A stretch of 35,494 bases of DNA, taken from the NCBI GenBank assembly GCA_001315925.1, contig BBBF01000014.1, positions 1 through 35,494 on the forward strand, given 5' to 3'. The stretch comes from Thermocladium modestius JCM 10088. Its GTDB lineage: Archaea > Thermoproteota > Thermoprotei > Thermoproteales > Thermocladiaceae. The stretch's first letter is position 1, and each line of letters opens with the position of its first letter. A program made the position numbers and the translations under genes. This document shows positions 10,522 through 18,834 of the stretch, in pieces. The notes below the pieces were generated by a model, which saw only the letters and a program-made list of their open reading frames with translations, did not search any database and was not told the origin of the DNA.

Positions 10522-11087
10522 CTACCAGGGATTTAACTCATCATTCCTGAACCAGTAGCTTATCTCCCTAGCGGCGGACTCGGGGGGGCTATCGCTGGCA
10601 TGAACTAGGTTGCGGATGGCCCGCTTCTCCTTATTGGCCAGGTCGGGGGGGCTGTCCGTCGAGTAATCGCCCCTTATTGTGCCTGGAGCCGCCATGTAGG
10701 GAAGGGTATGGCCTATCATTTTCCTCACCACATCGATGGCATGATTGCCCTCCACGACTATGAGCACTACGGGGGGGTCTCCGTCATGTAATTGACCAGC
10801 CACTGCTTAACCATTCTCCCCACTTGCACTGGATCATCGGTTCCCATGTCCTTCCTTATATCCATGTTCATTTCCTGGTACGACTTGATCGATTTATTGC
10901 CGACGCTCCTGAACCACTCCTCGTCGCTGGGGGGGTAAAACCCAGCCATCTGCTCCACAGTTGCCTTAACCATCTTAATTCCTATTATTTTAAGGCCCAG
11001 CCGCTCCAACCTGCTTATAACTTCCCCCCCTATTATCCTGGCCTTAACTCCATCAGGTTTAACTATGACGAGCGTCCTCTCAATCAT
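10522..11087 (-). CDS. ndk: nucleoside diphosphate kinase, frameshifted
   Basis: Ndk transfers the gamma phosphate between nucleoside triphosphates and diphosphates. It starts [20 protein letters not shown] and carries the catalytic histidine in [16 protein letters not shown]. About 35 extra residues ([20 protein letters not shown] and on) between the two parts are the insertion typical of crenarchaeal Ndk. The frame breaks at the run of seven C at about 10770-10776: upstream ends NYMTETPP, downstream resumes [11 protein letters not shown]. The C-terminus [12 protein letters not shown] is normal. A CTTAAAAGG box near 11109-11118 lies about 26 bp before ATG 11087 on this strand and serves a leaderless start. 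Confidence 0.94.
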
Positions 11088-11161
11088 GGCCGCGACTAGG
11101 ATGAGATCCTTTTAAGCATTGTCCATTTCATTCCAGCTCAAGACAGGCCTTGAGGAAAACG

Positions 11162-11170
11162 AATATTTAA
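11162..11170 (+). promoter_or_regulatory. TATA element of the methyltransferase gene
   Basis: An AATATTTAA box lies about 26 bp before GTG 11192 and supports that start. It is divergent from the ndk promoter at 11109-11118. Confidence 0.5.
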
Positions 11171-11191
11171 CCCCAAACTCGTCATATATTG

Positions 11192-11798
11192 GTGTATTAC
11201 TCCGTTGACCCGAATTACGGTAGCCTGAGAATAAATAGAATAAGGGCCGCGGTGAGGGGGGGGTCTCGCTGGAGCTAATCACTGCTCCAGGCGTCTTCTC
11301 GCCAAGCGGGCTGGATAGGGGGGGATCGCTAGCGCTGGCGGAATCAATGGAAGTACCAAGCCAAGGCAAGGTGCTGGACCTGGGATGCGGATACGGTTTC
11401 CTAGGAGTGCTGGCTGCCCTGTTATCGCCGAAATCAACTGTGACCATGATTGACTCGAACAAATTGGCGGTTAAGTTGGCGTCAATAAATGCAAAATTGA
11501 ATGGAGCGACCAACGCCGTGGCTAGGCAAGGAGATGTACTGCAAGGCATGGATGAGTCCTTCGACCTAATAGTGACTAACCCCCCCCATACTCGGCGGGC
11601 TCCAGAGTCGTCGAGAGATTCATAGTCGAGTCAGCGGTGCACCTATCCAATGCTGGATCGCTTCAATTGGTGGTTCCATCGAAGATGAAGAGAGGCATTC
11701 AAAGGCTGCTGGAGGACGCGTATGGATCCGTGGAGGAAATCGGCGGCACGGGATCATATAAAGTATATAAAGCAATGCATCCAAAAACCTTGCATTGA
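11192..11798 (+). CDS. small RsmC/RlmG-like class I methyltransferase, frameshifted
   Basis: This is an SAM-dependent methyltransferase of the RsmC/MTS type, likely acting on RNA. Motif I is GKVLDLGCGYGFLG, the acidic binding residue follows in VTMIDSNKLAVKLA, and motif IV is IVTNPPY after repair. Three frames are needed: YSVDPNYGSLRIN to the run of eight G near 11256, then SLELITAPGVFSPSGLDRGG, then after the run of eight C at 11580-11587 PYSAGSRVVERFIVESAV up to MHPKTLH with a stop at 11796-11798. The NPPY catalytic motif falls on the second junction: six C would give it, eight are present. About 200 residues. Start GTG 11192 fits the TATA; TTG 11189 is possible. Confidence 0.85.
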
Positions 11799-12043
11799 AT
11801 GAGGGGGGGAGACGCTCAATGCGGAAGCCCAAGGTCATCAATTAATGGTTAGGCTCAATTCAAGGCAGACGCGTAATTGATGGCGCATTCACCCAAACGC
11901 GAGCCCCCCCCACTGGACCCAGCTGGGATCTTCGATTGAGACCGACCATTGCCGCTGAACGCGGTGAGGGTTTAAGGCATCCTCTTAAAGGCGGGGGGGA
12001 GCCTCATATATATTTAATAATCTCCTCTTAAATCCCTAGTTTA
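11799..12043. other. intergenic region with promoter
   Basis: No ORF or RNA gene is recognised. It contains runs of seven or eight G/C near 11802, 11904 and 11992 and, at 12007-12018, an ATATATTTAA element about 30 bp before the ATG at 12044. Confidence 0.45.
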
Positions 12044-12418
12044 ATGATCGCAGCTTTAATCGGATTGATAGTCCTGCTCATAGCGTGGCTAATAGCCTCT
12101 ATACCGGTGTGGATAGGGGCTAAGGTGGCGGGTGGCGATGCATCCATTGGTAAGGCAATGCTGGCAACGCTTGCCTCAGTGATTGTATTCGCCATAATAT
12201 TTGCTATATTCAGCGCATTCTCGGGAGGCGTTGGATTGATAGCCGGCTTCATAGGCATTCTGGCCGTCTTCAAGGCGATATTCAACCTAGGATGGGGAGG
12301 CGCATTCCTGACAGCCTTAATAGCATTTATAATAGTGATCGTGATAGCTATGGTGCTCGGCGCAATAGGGTTGGCAGTGCCGTTAATGCATGGCCAATTC
12401 ATAATGATACGTCGCTGA
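12044..12418 (+). CDS. four-helix membrane protein of unknown function
   Basis: The 124-residue product is almost entirely hydrophobic, with four predicted membrane segments: about residues 2-24, 37-57, 60-78 and 90-113, separated by short polar turns (GGDASIGK, SGG, NLGWGG) and ending MHGQFIMIRR. I do not recognise a family. It is one of the few genes here that is open end to end and contains no run of six or more G/C; its two runs of four G (near 12114 and 12295) are unexpanded. Both the composition and the intact frame set it apart from its neighbours. Confidence 0.75.
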   Translation: MIAALIGLIVLLIAWLIASIPVWIGAKVAGGDASIGKAMLATLASVIVFAIIFAIFSAFSGGVGLIAGFIGILAVFKAIFNLGWGGAFLTALIAFIIVIVIAMVLGAIGLAVPLMHGQFIMIRR

Positions 12419-12528
12419 TGGAAAGCTTCACGAACTACTCACCGCATGTTCTCGCGTCTCATTGAGGCCGGGCGGGAACCTAATGACAGGCGAGGCAGCT
12501 TTTTAATTCGGTCCGCCGATTGATTTTC

Positions 12529-13318
12529 ATGGCAGTAATAACGTTGCTCACGGACTTCGGCTTGACTGATTACTTCGTGCCCTCAATGAAGGGGGGGGTC
12601 ATACTTTCAATAAATCCATCGGCCACCATTATTGATATAACCCACGATGTGCCCAAATTCAACGTGTTGAGAGCCGCGTTCATACTTAAATCGGCCTATA
12701 AATGGTTCCCTAAGGGAACAATCCATGTGGTCGTGGTGGATCCAGGCGTCGGCACTCCACGGAAGCCCATAGCTATAAGGGGGGACGCAGCCACGTATTC
12801 GTGGGTCCAGATAACGGCGTGTTATCGCTGGCGGCCGAGGAGGACGGCGTGGTGGAGGCAAGGGAGATTAAGTCAAGTGGAAACGCGTCGTTCACGTTTC
12901 ATGGAAGGGATATATTTGCGCCGATTGCCGCCAGGCTGAGCGCCGGAATCGAGTTCAGCGACGTGGGGGGGCCCGTTACTGAGTTCCAGCGGCTTGAGTT
13001 GATGAAGCCGCATTGGGCCGATGGTTTCCTCGCGGCGATGATAATATACGTTGATTCCTTCGGCAATGCCTTCACTAACGTAACTGCAGACCAACTGCAA
13101 GTGGATTATGGAACTGCCCTAGACGTGGAACTGCAGAGTGGATCGCGCGTGAGGGTCAGGTTGGAGCGATCATATGGGTACGTCCCCCCCCAGGGGGGGA
13201 GCCGCTGGCATTGATAAATAGCGAGGGTTACCTTGAGTTGGCTGTTAACCAGGGAAGCTTCGCGGATAGATTCAAGGTAGTCTCCGGCGCGTCGATTAGG
13301 ATAATCCCTGTCCGCTAG
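12529..13318 (+). CDS. DUF62 family S-adenosyl-L-methionine hydrolase (hydroxide adenosyltransferase), frameshifted
   Basis: Members split SAM to adenosine and methionine. The N-terminus TLLTDFGLTDYFVPSMKGG, the active-site segment VVVDPGVGTPRKPIAIR, then GPDNGVLSL, FHGRDIFAPIAARL and YVDSFGNAFTNVT are all family hallmarks. The frame breaks at the run of six G at 12779-12784 (a run of four or seven would give RGRSHVFVGPDNG) and again at the C8/G7 pair near 13184-13200, after which EPLALINSEGYLELAVNQGS leads to a stop at 13316-13318. About 260 residues, normal for the family. ATG 12529 lies about 26 bp after a TTTTAAT box at 12500-12507. The 3' end overlaps the convergent hemA end by 23 bp. 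Confidence 0.92.
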
Positions 13319-14565
13319 AATCCTCTTGCTGCTTTTCTATCTCGCGTATTACTTTAACCGCCTCAGTGAGGCTTCCGTTGATGGCTATGTTTTTTATGTA
13401 ATTGATCACGGGATACATGGACTTGAATAGAACTGACTTTGTTACCACGTCTATGCCTTCATCGCCATCTATCAATCCCTTGCTGCGGCCCTTCTCTATC
13501 TCCTCGAGCCTGAGCCTTTCCATTCTAGTCATAAATGCGGAGAGCTCGATCTCAACTATCTTTCGCTTATAGGCTAGCTCGAATCCCCCCCTGAGCTCCT
13601 TCTCCACGGCCGCCTCAGCTTCCTTTATGGCCTTAAGCCTCTCCTCGTTCAATGCAGCCATGAACTCCTTCAATTCATCTATGGAGATGGCCGGACCATC
13701 GACGTTCCTCGGAATGCCCAGGTCTATCACCAGGGAACCCGGAGGCATTAAGTTCAAATCATCCCTGCCGAGAATGGGCTTGCTGGTCTTCACGGCGGTT
13801 ATCAGGGCGGCCAGGCTTGGAATGCTGCCGCGCAGCGAGTCGATGGGTTCATAGTCATAACCCAGCCTAGTCGCGAGCCTCCTCGCGTTCTCCAAAGTTC
13901 TATTGAATATCACCACGTTCGAGAAGCCGCGCTCGTGGAGCTTCATCGCGATCAGCGAAGCCATTGCTCCCGCTCCAACCAAGCCCACGCGAGACTCCTT
14001 GCCGATCCCCCCCCTCTTCACCAAGTAATCCACAGCTGCTCCCCCCCCAATCCATTCGATGATTTGGATAATTTGGGGTTCGCTGTCCTAATTCTCTTCC
14101 CAACCCCCCCTATTGCACGCTCGACTACGAACTTCAGCTCCGCCTTCAATGCCTTCCTGGCTATTGCGTCCTGGAAGGCCTCCTCCAACTGCCCCCCCAG
14201 CACCTCGCTCTCCCCCCGATCGCCGCTGATTCTAGGCCGGCCGCCACTCGGAATAGGTGCCTCACCGCATCTAATCCCCCCCTGTGGACGTCTGCCAGCG
14301 ATCTCGCTAGGCTGGCCTTATTCCCATAAATCTCGAGAACCCCCCCCTCGACCCCCCCCTCCCCCCCCGCCGTATCCAATGCGTAAATCTCTATCCTATT
14401 GCAAGTTTGGAAGATAAATGACTCGTCATACGAATCGGCCAAGCGTTTGTATGCCTCTCCCTCGTTCAAGTAAATGCTGCTGAGGATGACTGTATTGGCC
14501 CTCTTATGGGTCACGGCCACGGCGATCAGAGAGTTGAGCCTCCTGGCTAGCTCCGGATCATCCAT
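13296..14565 (-). CDS. hemA: glutamyl-tRNA reductase, frameshifted
   Basis: HemA reduces Glu-tRNA to glutamate-1-semialdehyde, the first step of C5 tetrapyrrole synthesis. The catalytic cysteine is in FIFQTCNRIEIYA (near residue 54); the NADPH domain has VGLVGAGAMASLIAMKLHER and VIFNRTLENARRLA; the C-terminal dimerisation helix includes LSAFMTRMERLRLEEIEKG. Breaks occur at the run of six C at 14212-14217, where ESAAIGGESEVLGQLEEAF is the natural reading, and at runs of seven and eight C near 14105 and 14041. Three runs of eight C lie within 31 bp at 14340-14370, giving an odd AGGEGGVEGGV stretch. Rebuilt length is about 420 residues. It overlaps the end of precorrin-2 dehydrogenase, so both form an operon. 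Confidence 0.93.
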
Positions 14566-15237
14566 TGCGGATCACCTCATCCACGTACTTCAGCACGTCA
14601 TCCACCCTCCCGCTCTTGGCCAATGACTTGAAGGCATCGTCATCCCTCAACCGCATGTATAACTGCATCCTCCTGCCCGGAGAGGCGACCTCCTTCTTTA
14701 TCTTTTCCTTAGCGGCGTACCAAGCAGTGATGAAGCTGGCCATATCCCCCCCGCTGCCCTCCAGTACACTCATTAAGTAATCCCGAACCGCCCGCGCCGC
14801 CACGCCGCTTTTCCCCTCCGTGGTGACGGCGAGCCTAACGCCCATGTACTCCCCCCCCTCAAATGGAACGACCACCTCGGTTTCCTCGGCGTTGGTGGCA
14901 TCGTTGAACAATGCATTTCCAGCGGCCGCTGCGCTCCTGGCCTTAGCCCGTAAGTCCTCATTTGGCACCGCATACACAACCAAGTCGAACCCCCCTCGCG
15001 ATAAAGTTGAGATCCATGAGCCTCAAATCCCCCCCTATTATCAAGTCAATATCACCTTGAGCCCCCCCAACCCCCCCCTTAATTCCTCGGATGCATCCAT
15101 GGCTATCGCGATTACGTGGGAACCGGCCGATAGGAACTTCTCGACCCGCTTCGTCGCGGCATATCCACCGCCGAGCACGAGCACCTTCTTTCCGCTGAAT
15201 TCTATGAAGAGGGGGGGATCCTCACTGGCATCGCCAT
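14558..15237 (-). CDS. precorrin-2 dehydrogenase / sirohydrochlorin ferrochelatase (Met8/CysG N-terminal type), frameshifted
   Basis: This NAD-dependent enzyme oxidises precorrin-2 to sirohydrochlorin on the way to siroheme or heme. After the start the run of seven C at 15218-15224 breaks the frame; joined, the N-terminus reads MAMPVRIPLFIEFSGKKVLV and the Rossmann motif LVLGGGYAATKRVEKFLSAG. A run of six C at 14990-14995 breaks it again; downstream reads FDLVVYAVPNEDLRAKAR and then AGNALFNDATNAEETE. The C-terminal helical domain (ASPGRRMQLYMRL) is present. About 225 residues. The gene ends inside the first codons of hemA, implying coupled expression of the two tetrapyrrole genes. A TTTAATATTTAA stretch near 15246-15258 is a plausible promoter. 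Confidence 0.87.
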
Positions 15238-15316
15238 GAATTAATTAAATATTAAACTTTTCCCCGCAATTATTGGGTGGGAATAGATGAGGAATCCGTT
15301 TAAATTCAAGGTAGGT

Positions 15317-15336
15317 CCATGCATTATTATGCATGG
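15317..15336. terminator. perfect hairpin at the end of the NifX-like gene
   Basis: An eight-base perfect stem (CCATGCAT at 15317-15324, ATGCATGG at 15329-15336) with a four-base loop overlaps the stop codon of the NifX-like gene. It may shape the 3' end of that transcript; no long T-tract follows. Confidence 0.4.
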
Positions 15337-15721
15337 TTCTCCTCGCCGTGATGGCCATGTTCATGGGTGGGCCCCCCCTTGGCCGGCATTAGTTTCCCCC
15401 CCTCTATTAACATAGTCAAGGCATCGTTAACTGGAGTTCCATCAGGCACTACATAAATATTGAGGCCCCCCCAGCTAAGCGCTGCCCTGTAACCGGGCGG
15501 CCCTATCTCCGTCACTATTATTGAGGAGACCCCCCCGGCATCCTTGGCTCTCCTCAACGCGTGAAGACCCCCCCTATGCATTGTGGCATTAATAGCCGGG
15601 TTGGGTTCCATTGATACCTCCTTAATGCCCGAGGGGGGGCTTACCTCGTATATTAGTATGTATTCCCCCCTCTCCAGCCGGTGACCACATTGTTGCTGGC
15701 CACGACCGCTATTTTTTGCAT
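15327..15721 (-). CDS. NifX/NifB-like dinitrogenase iron-molybdenum cofactor domain protein, His-rich tail
   Basis: The domain (PF02579 type) binds metal clusters; small stand-alone archaeal members are of unknown role. The N-terminus MQKIAVVASNNVVTGWRGEY is cut by the run of six G at 15665-15670; four would restore the family reading, the excess of two shifting the frame. The rest reads MEPNPAINATMHRGG, SSIIVTEIGPPGYRAAL and NDALTMLIEG, and ends THEHGHHGEENHA, a likely metal-binding tail. Extra Gly residues appear in HRGG, DAGG, SWGG and EGGKLM, each at a run of seven. About 131 residues. Start ATG 15721 is about 28 bp from a TTATTAAGG element near 15750 that may also serve the divergent gene. 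Nothing indicates nitrogen fixation here. Confidence 0.85.
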
Positions 15722-15785
15722 CATCGGAACCGATATCAGAAACCCTTAATAAGCATTTCGCGGCTTGGTAACACGGCGGCCGTGT

Positions 15786-16025
15786 ATGGTTAGGATTGAT
15801 CTCGGCTCGCTTAATGTGAGCAGGAGAAGGGATCCCCCCCAGGGCTTCTACGTAGCCATAATAGGAAAGGAGAGGGCGGCGATCATAATCGATGCCGTGG
15901 AGGAGCTTGGCCTCGACATAGAGAGTAGCGGGGACGTGATAATGATAAGAAGCAAGTCATGGGCCAAGCTGGCCAGCCTGATGTCACGGGCCAAGGCACG
16001 AGGCCTGAGAGTAATCAATGATTGA
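15786..16025 (+). CDS. small protein of unknown function
   Basis: The product of about 80 residues (MVRIDLGSLNVSRRR, KERAAIIIDAVEELGLDIES, SKSWAKLASLMSRAKARGLR) has alternating strands and helices and may be a small alpha/beta RNA- or nucleotide-binding fold, but no family is recognised. The frame is also open upstream to ATG 15765; the internal ATG 15786 gives the more natural N-terminus. The stop overlaps the ATG of the next gene by 8 bp, so the two are probably translated together. Confidence 0.6.
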   Translation: MVRIDLGSLNVSRRRDPPQGFYVAIIGKERAAIIIDAVEELGLDIESSGDVIMIRSKSWAKLASLMSRAKARGLRVIND

Positions 16026-16481
16026 GGTGAAATGCTTAATAGGCGACATGCCGCAATGAGCAAGTGGAGTGCGGCGGCCTTAAGTGCAGCAAATCCGGCG
16101 AACACTTGGAATGCGCCAGGGTGGAGCATTGGGTCCATGACTTTGACCTACTGATAGACGCATTAATCAATAGAGGTAAACTGATGGTGCTTACCGTGGA
16201 GGGACCCATAATGAGATCCGGCATTTGCAGGTTCATCAGGCTTGAGATTCACGTGGAGCCAGGAGCAGACTCAGGGCATTAGTCAGAATAGATACGTATA
16301 AGGACGAGCCCATAATGCTGGAATACCCGGTCAAGTCGATCCCCCCGATGAATGGAGGAAGGCCGATCCATGTCAATTGGTGGATAAGTTAACCAAGGAA
16401 GCAAGAATAGACACAATCACTAAGACGATAGCGTACATCCTTAATGCAATCAACGTGGATCCAAGATTGCCGTGCAATTAG
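16018..16481 (+). CDS. protein of unknown function with Cys/His-rich N-terminus, frameshifted
   Basis: No family is recognised. ATG 16018 begins MIEVKCLIGDMP; a shift near 16050 leads to NEQVECGGLKCSKSGEHLEC followed by VEHWVHDFDLLIDALINRG. Another near 16275 gives ALVRIDTYKDEPIMLEYPVK. The run of six C at 16340-16345 is two longer than the four that restores SIPDEWRKADPCQLVDKL, and the protein ends NAINVDPRLPCN at a TAG at 16479-16481, about 150 residues. The cysteine/histidine set near residues 19-40 could bind a metal. It is coupled to the upstream small gene. Confidence 0.55.
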
Positions 16482-16540
16482 CAAGCGCCGAGACATCATG
16501 GATTTCCACTCCAACTATGCATTGCGTTCCGAACAATGAA

Positions 16541-16552
16541 GCTAAAATATAA
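16541..16552 (+). promoter_or_regulatory. TATA-like element before the ATPase gene
   Basis: The A/T-rich stretch AAAATATAATAA lies directly before the tandem palindromes. Transcription would start within them, about 17 bp before the GTG at 16590. Confidence 0.4.
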
Positions 16553-16554
16553 TA

Positions 16555-16587
16555 ACTCAGGAGTGCTGAGTACTCAGGAGTGCTGAG
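16555..16587. repeat. tandem palindromic repeat, probable operator
   Basis: A 16-base unit (ACTCAGGAGTGCTGAG) occurs twice, at 16555-16570 and 16572-16587, separated by one T. Each unit is an inverted repeat (CTCAG, five bases, CTGAG), and the junction forms the perfect 12-base palindrome CTGAGTACTCAG. It sits between the TATA-like element and the ATPase start, where a bound dimeric repressor would block transcription. Confidence 0.7.
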
Positions 16588-16589
16588 CA

Positions 16590-17615
16590 GTGATCTTTGA
16601 CATAAGACCTAAGGAGGACTTAAGGGAGCTGCTTTTCCGAGATGATGAGGCTAGGAAGCTGGCCAGGCTTATGGATGAGGGTATCTGGCTGTAGTATTGG
16701 GGGGGCCTAGAATGGTAGGAAAGACTAGCTTGATTAAGGCCACAGCCAAGGGATTCAGATCAATCTATGTCAACCTATGGGGAGCCAGGGGATTAAACGA
16801 TCTCCTTGAACGAATGATAAGGGGGACTCCCAAGGGACTCTATGGGAAGGAAGATGCTCTCCGGCTTGGACTCAATCACGCTAAGCCCAATCCCGTCGAT
16901 AACTATAAAGAACAAGAGCAAGATAATAAGCGATATACTAGAAGAACTTGGGAGCAGAGGAAAGGTGGTGATTATACTGGATGAAGTGCAAGAACTTAGA
17001 TCCGTCACCAAACCACTTTGGGATCTCCTATCATATATATTTTACACGTTTCGGAATATTTCCTTCGTGTTCACCGGATCCATGACAGGCCTAATCAAGG
17101 TGATACTATCGCCGCCAAATGGCTCTCCCCTAGTCGGGAGAAAACCAGTCAAGCTTGAACTCAACCCATTCACTGAGATCCAGTCAAAAGAGTTCTTGAG
17201 ACGCGGATTTAGCGAGGCAGGCATGTCAATCCCGAATAATATAGAAGAAGTGCTAGTCGAGTTGGATGGAATACCCGGCTGGCTCACTCTTTATGGCCAT
17301 CTAAGGGTTAATCAAGGATTAGACCATTCCAGAGCGCTGGAGGAGACCAAAATAGAGGCATGCAAAGTTCTCAAGGAATCCTTTCTCCACTTTCTAGAGG
17401 ATAAGAGAAACAAAGAGCTCTACCTAGAGGTAATAAGAAGGATGCCGGGCAGATGGAGCGAAATAAAGAGGGGGGGACTAGACGTGAGCGATGAGATTCT
17501 AAGCAACGCGTTGAGATCCCTTCAGGATTGGTTTTTCATAAAGAAGGTAAATGAGGTCTATGATTTACATGACAAGATTATGAGGTACTGCGCCATAAAT
17601 GACCTACTTCGTTGA
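16590..17615 (+). CDS. archaeal AAA-type ATPase (PF01637-like), frameshifted
   Basis: The protein resembles the archaeal ATPase/STAND-related family common in mobile or variable regions. After MFDIRPKEDLRELLFRDDEA a shift near 16695 leads to Walker A, LGGPRMVGKTSLIKATA; a second shift near 16840-16860 leads to GRKMLSGLDSITLSP, then Walker B VVIILDEVQELR and the sensor region SFVFTGSMTGL. The C-terminal half (LRSLQDWFFIKKVNEVYDLH) looks like the winged-helix region usual in this family. About 340 residues. Runs of four and five G survive here, and only two runs of seven occur, so tract use is unlike the neighbours and suggests acquisition. A tnpB remnant lies just downstream. Whether the breaks mean a pseudogene cannot be told. 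Confidence 0.78.
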
Positions 17616-17662
17616 ACTTTCGATTTCAAGAACAACTATTCATGAAATTAATGCACAGTCAT

Positions 17663-18424
17663 TCAATCACCCATCAAGTTCTTCACGTACTCATGTGTCT
17701 TGACCAATTTCTTTCTAGTCTTCTCGTAGTTTCTAGACCCTTTCTTTTTTCTAGATAAAGACCTTTGCAATATCTTTATCCTCCTCTTCACTTTATCGAA
17801 AACTTTGGGGTTCCCTATCGCCACGCCGTCCGAGGTTTACGAGTTTCTCCACTCCTAGATCTATCCCAACCACCCTCCCAGTCTTCTCAAGGGGCTTCTT
17901 CTCCACCTCAGTCTGAAATATGGCGTGCCAACCAGTGGAGCTCTTCTTTATTATGACTCCCTTTACCTTGCCTTCCAACGGTCTGTGGAGGAGTACTTTT
18001 ACCTCGCCTATCTTAGATAGAACGAGTCTATCTCCCTGAACTTTGAAACCTGACTGGTTGTAAGATGACCTTCATGGCCTTCTTATACCTCAGTTTCCTC
18101 ACTCTCCTCCCTTTCTTCTTCAGTTTGTGAAGAGCGTTGACATTATACCAAAGCTGATTGTTCACCATTTGGAGGGCTTTGGAGTGGACCAGTTCCTTCC
18201 CTTCTATTTTCAAGTCCTTCAACATTGCCTGAGTTTCCCTGGGCGTCATCTTCCTACTCTCTTTCCTCGCATTGCTCACTGCATCTAGCAAGGCGTTGTA
18301 TACTTTAGCTTCGATTTGCATTGTTTTGAGGAGTTTCTCCTCTACTTCCCTCGCTGGGTAAACTGTACTTGAACGAGAGTTGAATTACGTCGCTCTTTTC
18401 CCTTGGCCCTCCATGCTTTCTCAA
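17663..18424 (-). pseudogene. tnpB: decayed IS200/IS605-type TnpB, C-terminally truncated
   Basis: TnpB is an RNA-guided nuclease of IS605-family transposons. The N-terminal part (KSDVIQLSFKY, VYPAREVEEKLLKTMQIEAK) is broken near 18358; the middle reads MVNNQLWYNVNALHKLKKKG; the RuvC-I aspartate is in TGRVVGIDLGVEKLVN near 17850. A further shift near 17838 leads to SDGVAIGNPKVFDKVKRRIK and RKKKGSRNYEKTRKKLVKTH before a stop at 17663. Everything after that, meaning the remaining RuvC acidic residues and the zinc finger, is missing, so the copy cannot be active. A break lies between 18028 and 17978 as well. The breaks are not at long G/C runs, so this decay is probably genuine. No tnpA is seen. 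Confidence 0.85.
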
Positions 18425-18505
18425 TGCCTCAAGCGTTGCTTGTCCGCTTTTTGGTAGCTATAAGAAGGTTTCTATGAGGGGGGCTATCCATCCCCCCCTC
18501 CCTGA

Positions 18506-18521
18506 CGGAAGGGGACTTCCG
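18506..18521. repeat. hairpin upstream of tnpB remnant, possible IS605-type end
   Basis: CGGAAG at 18506-18511 pairs perfectly with CTTCCG at 18516-18521 around a GGGA loop, about 80 bp before the tnpB start. Imperfect subterminal hairpins of this kind mark IS200/IS605 ends, but without a matching right end the assignment is tentative. Confidence 0.4.
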
Positions 18522-18555
18522 CCCCCCCTTAACCCCCCAGAAAGTTAAATGGGAA

Positions 18556-18834
18556 TTAAGCCATGATTACTGACCGCGCGGCCAACGCTAAGGACTCCAC
18601 CGACTCATCTGACTTAACGGGCTTCAGCACCGTTATCCTTCCATCCTTCAGATCTATGAAGCCACCGCTCCTCAACCTCTCAACCACGTAGTCCGCAAAT
18701 TGAGTACCAAGCCAATAATTCATGGTTCTATATACCTTGGAGTACCTCAGCTTCAAGTTGCCTCGCTTGGATGCCTCCTTTATTAAAAGCAATGCCAGCT
18801 TAGCGCTGGCCTGTGGGGACAGCATGAATTCCAT
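18556..18834 (-). CDS. small winged-helix-like protein of unknown function
   Basis: The frame is open to 18900, but the natural start is ATG 18834 (or 18825): MEFMLSPQASAKLALLLIKE, then NLKLRYSKVYRTMNYWLGTQ, then YVVERLRSGGFIDLKDGRIT. The pattern of three helices followed by a two-strand hairpin resembles a small winged-helix DNA-binding protein. About 92 residues. A TTTTAAG element near 18850 is a weak promoter candidate. It lies between the tnpB remnant and nurA and contains no run of six or more G/C. Confidence 0.55.
   Translation of the reverse strand: MEFMLSPQASAKLALLLIKEASKRGNLKLRYSKVYRTMNYWLGTQFADYVVERLRSGGFIDLKDGRITVLKPVKSDESVESLALAARSVIMA

Noticed and set aside
12028..12402. Minus-strand open frame opposite the four-helix membrane protein
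   Set aside because: It mirrors a hydrophobic gene on the other strand, with Ala/Ile/Pro-rich low-complexity translation and no promoter.
15317..15336. Operator palindrome for the precorrin-2 dehydrogenase gene
   Set aside because: It overlaps the stop of the NifX-like gene and is about 80 bp from the next start, so a transcript-end hairpin is the better reading.
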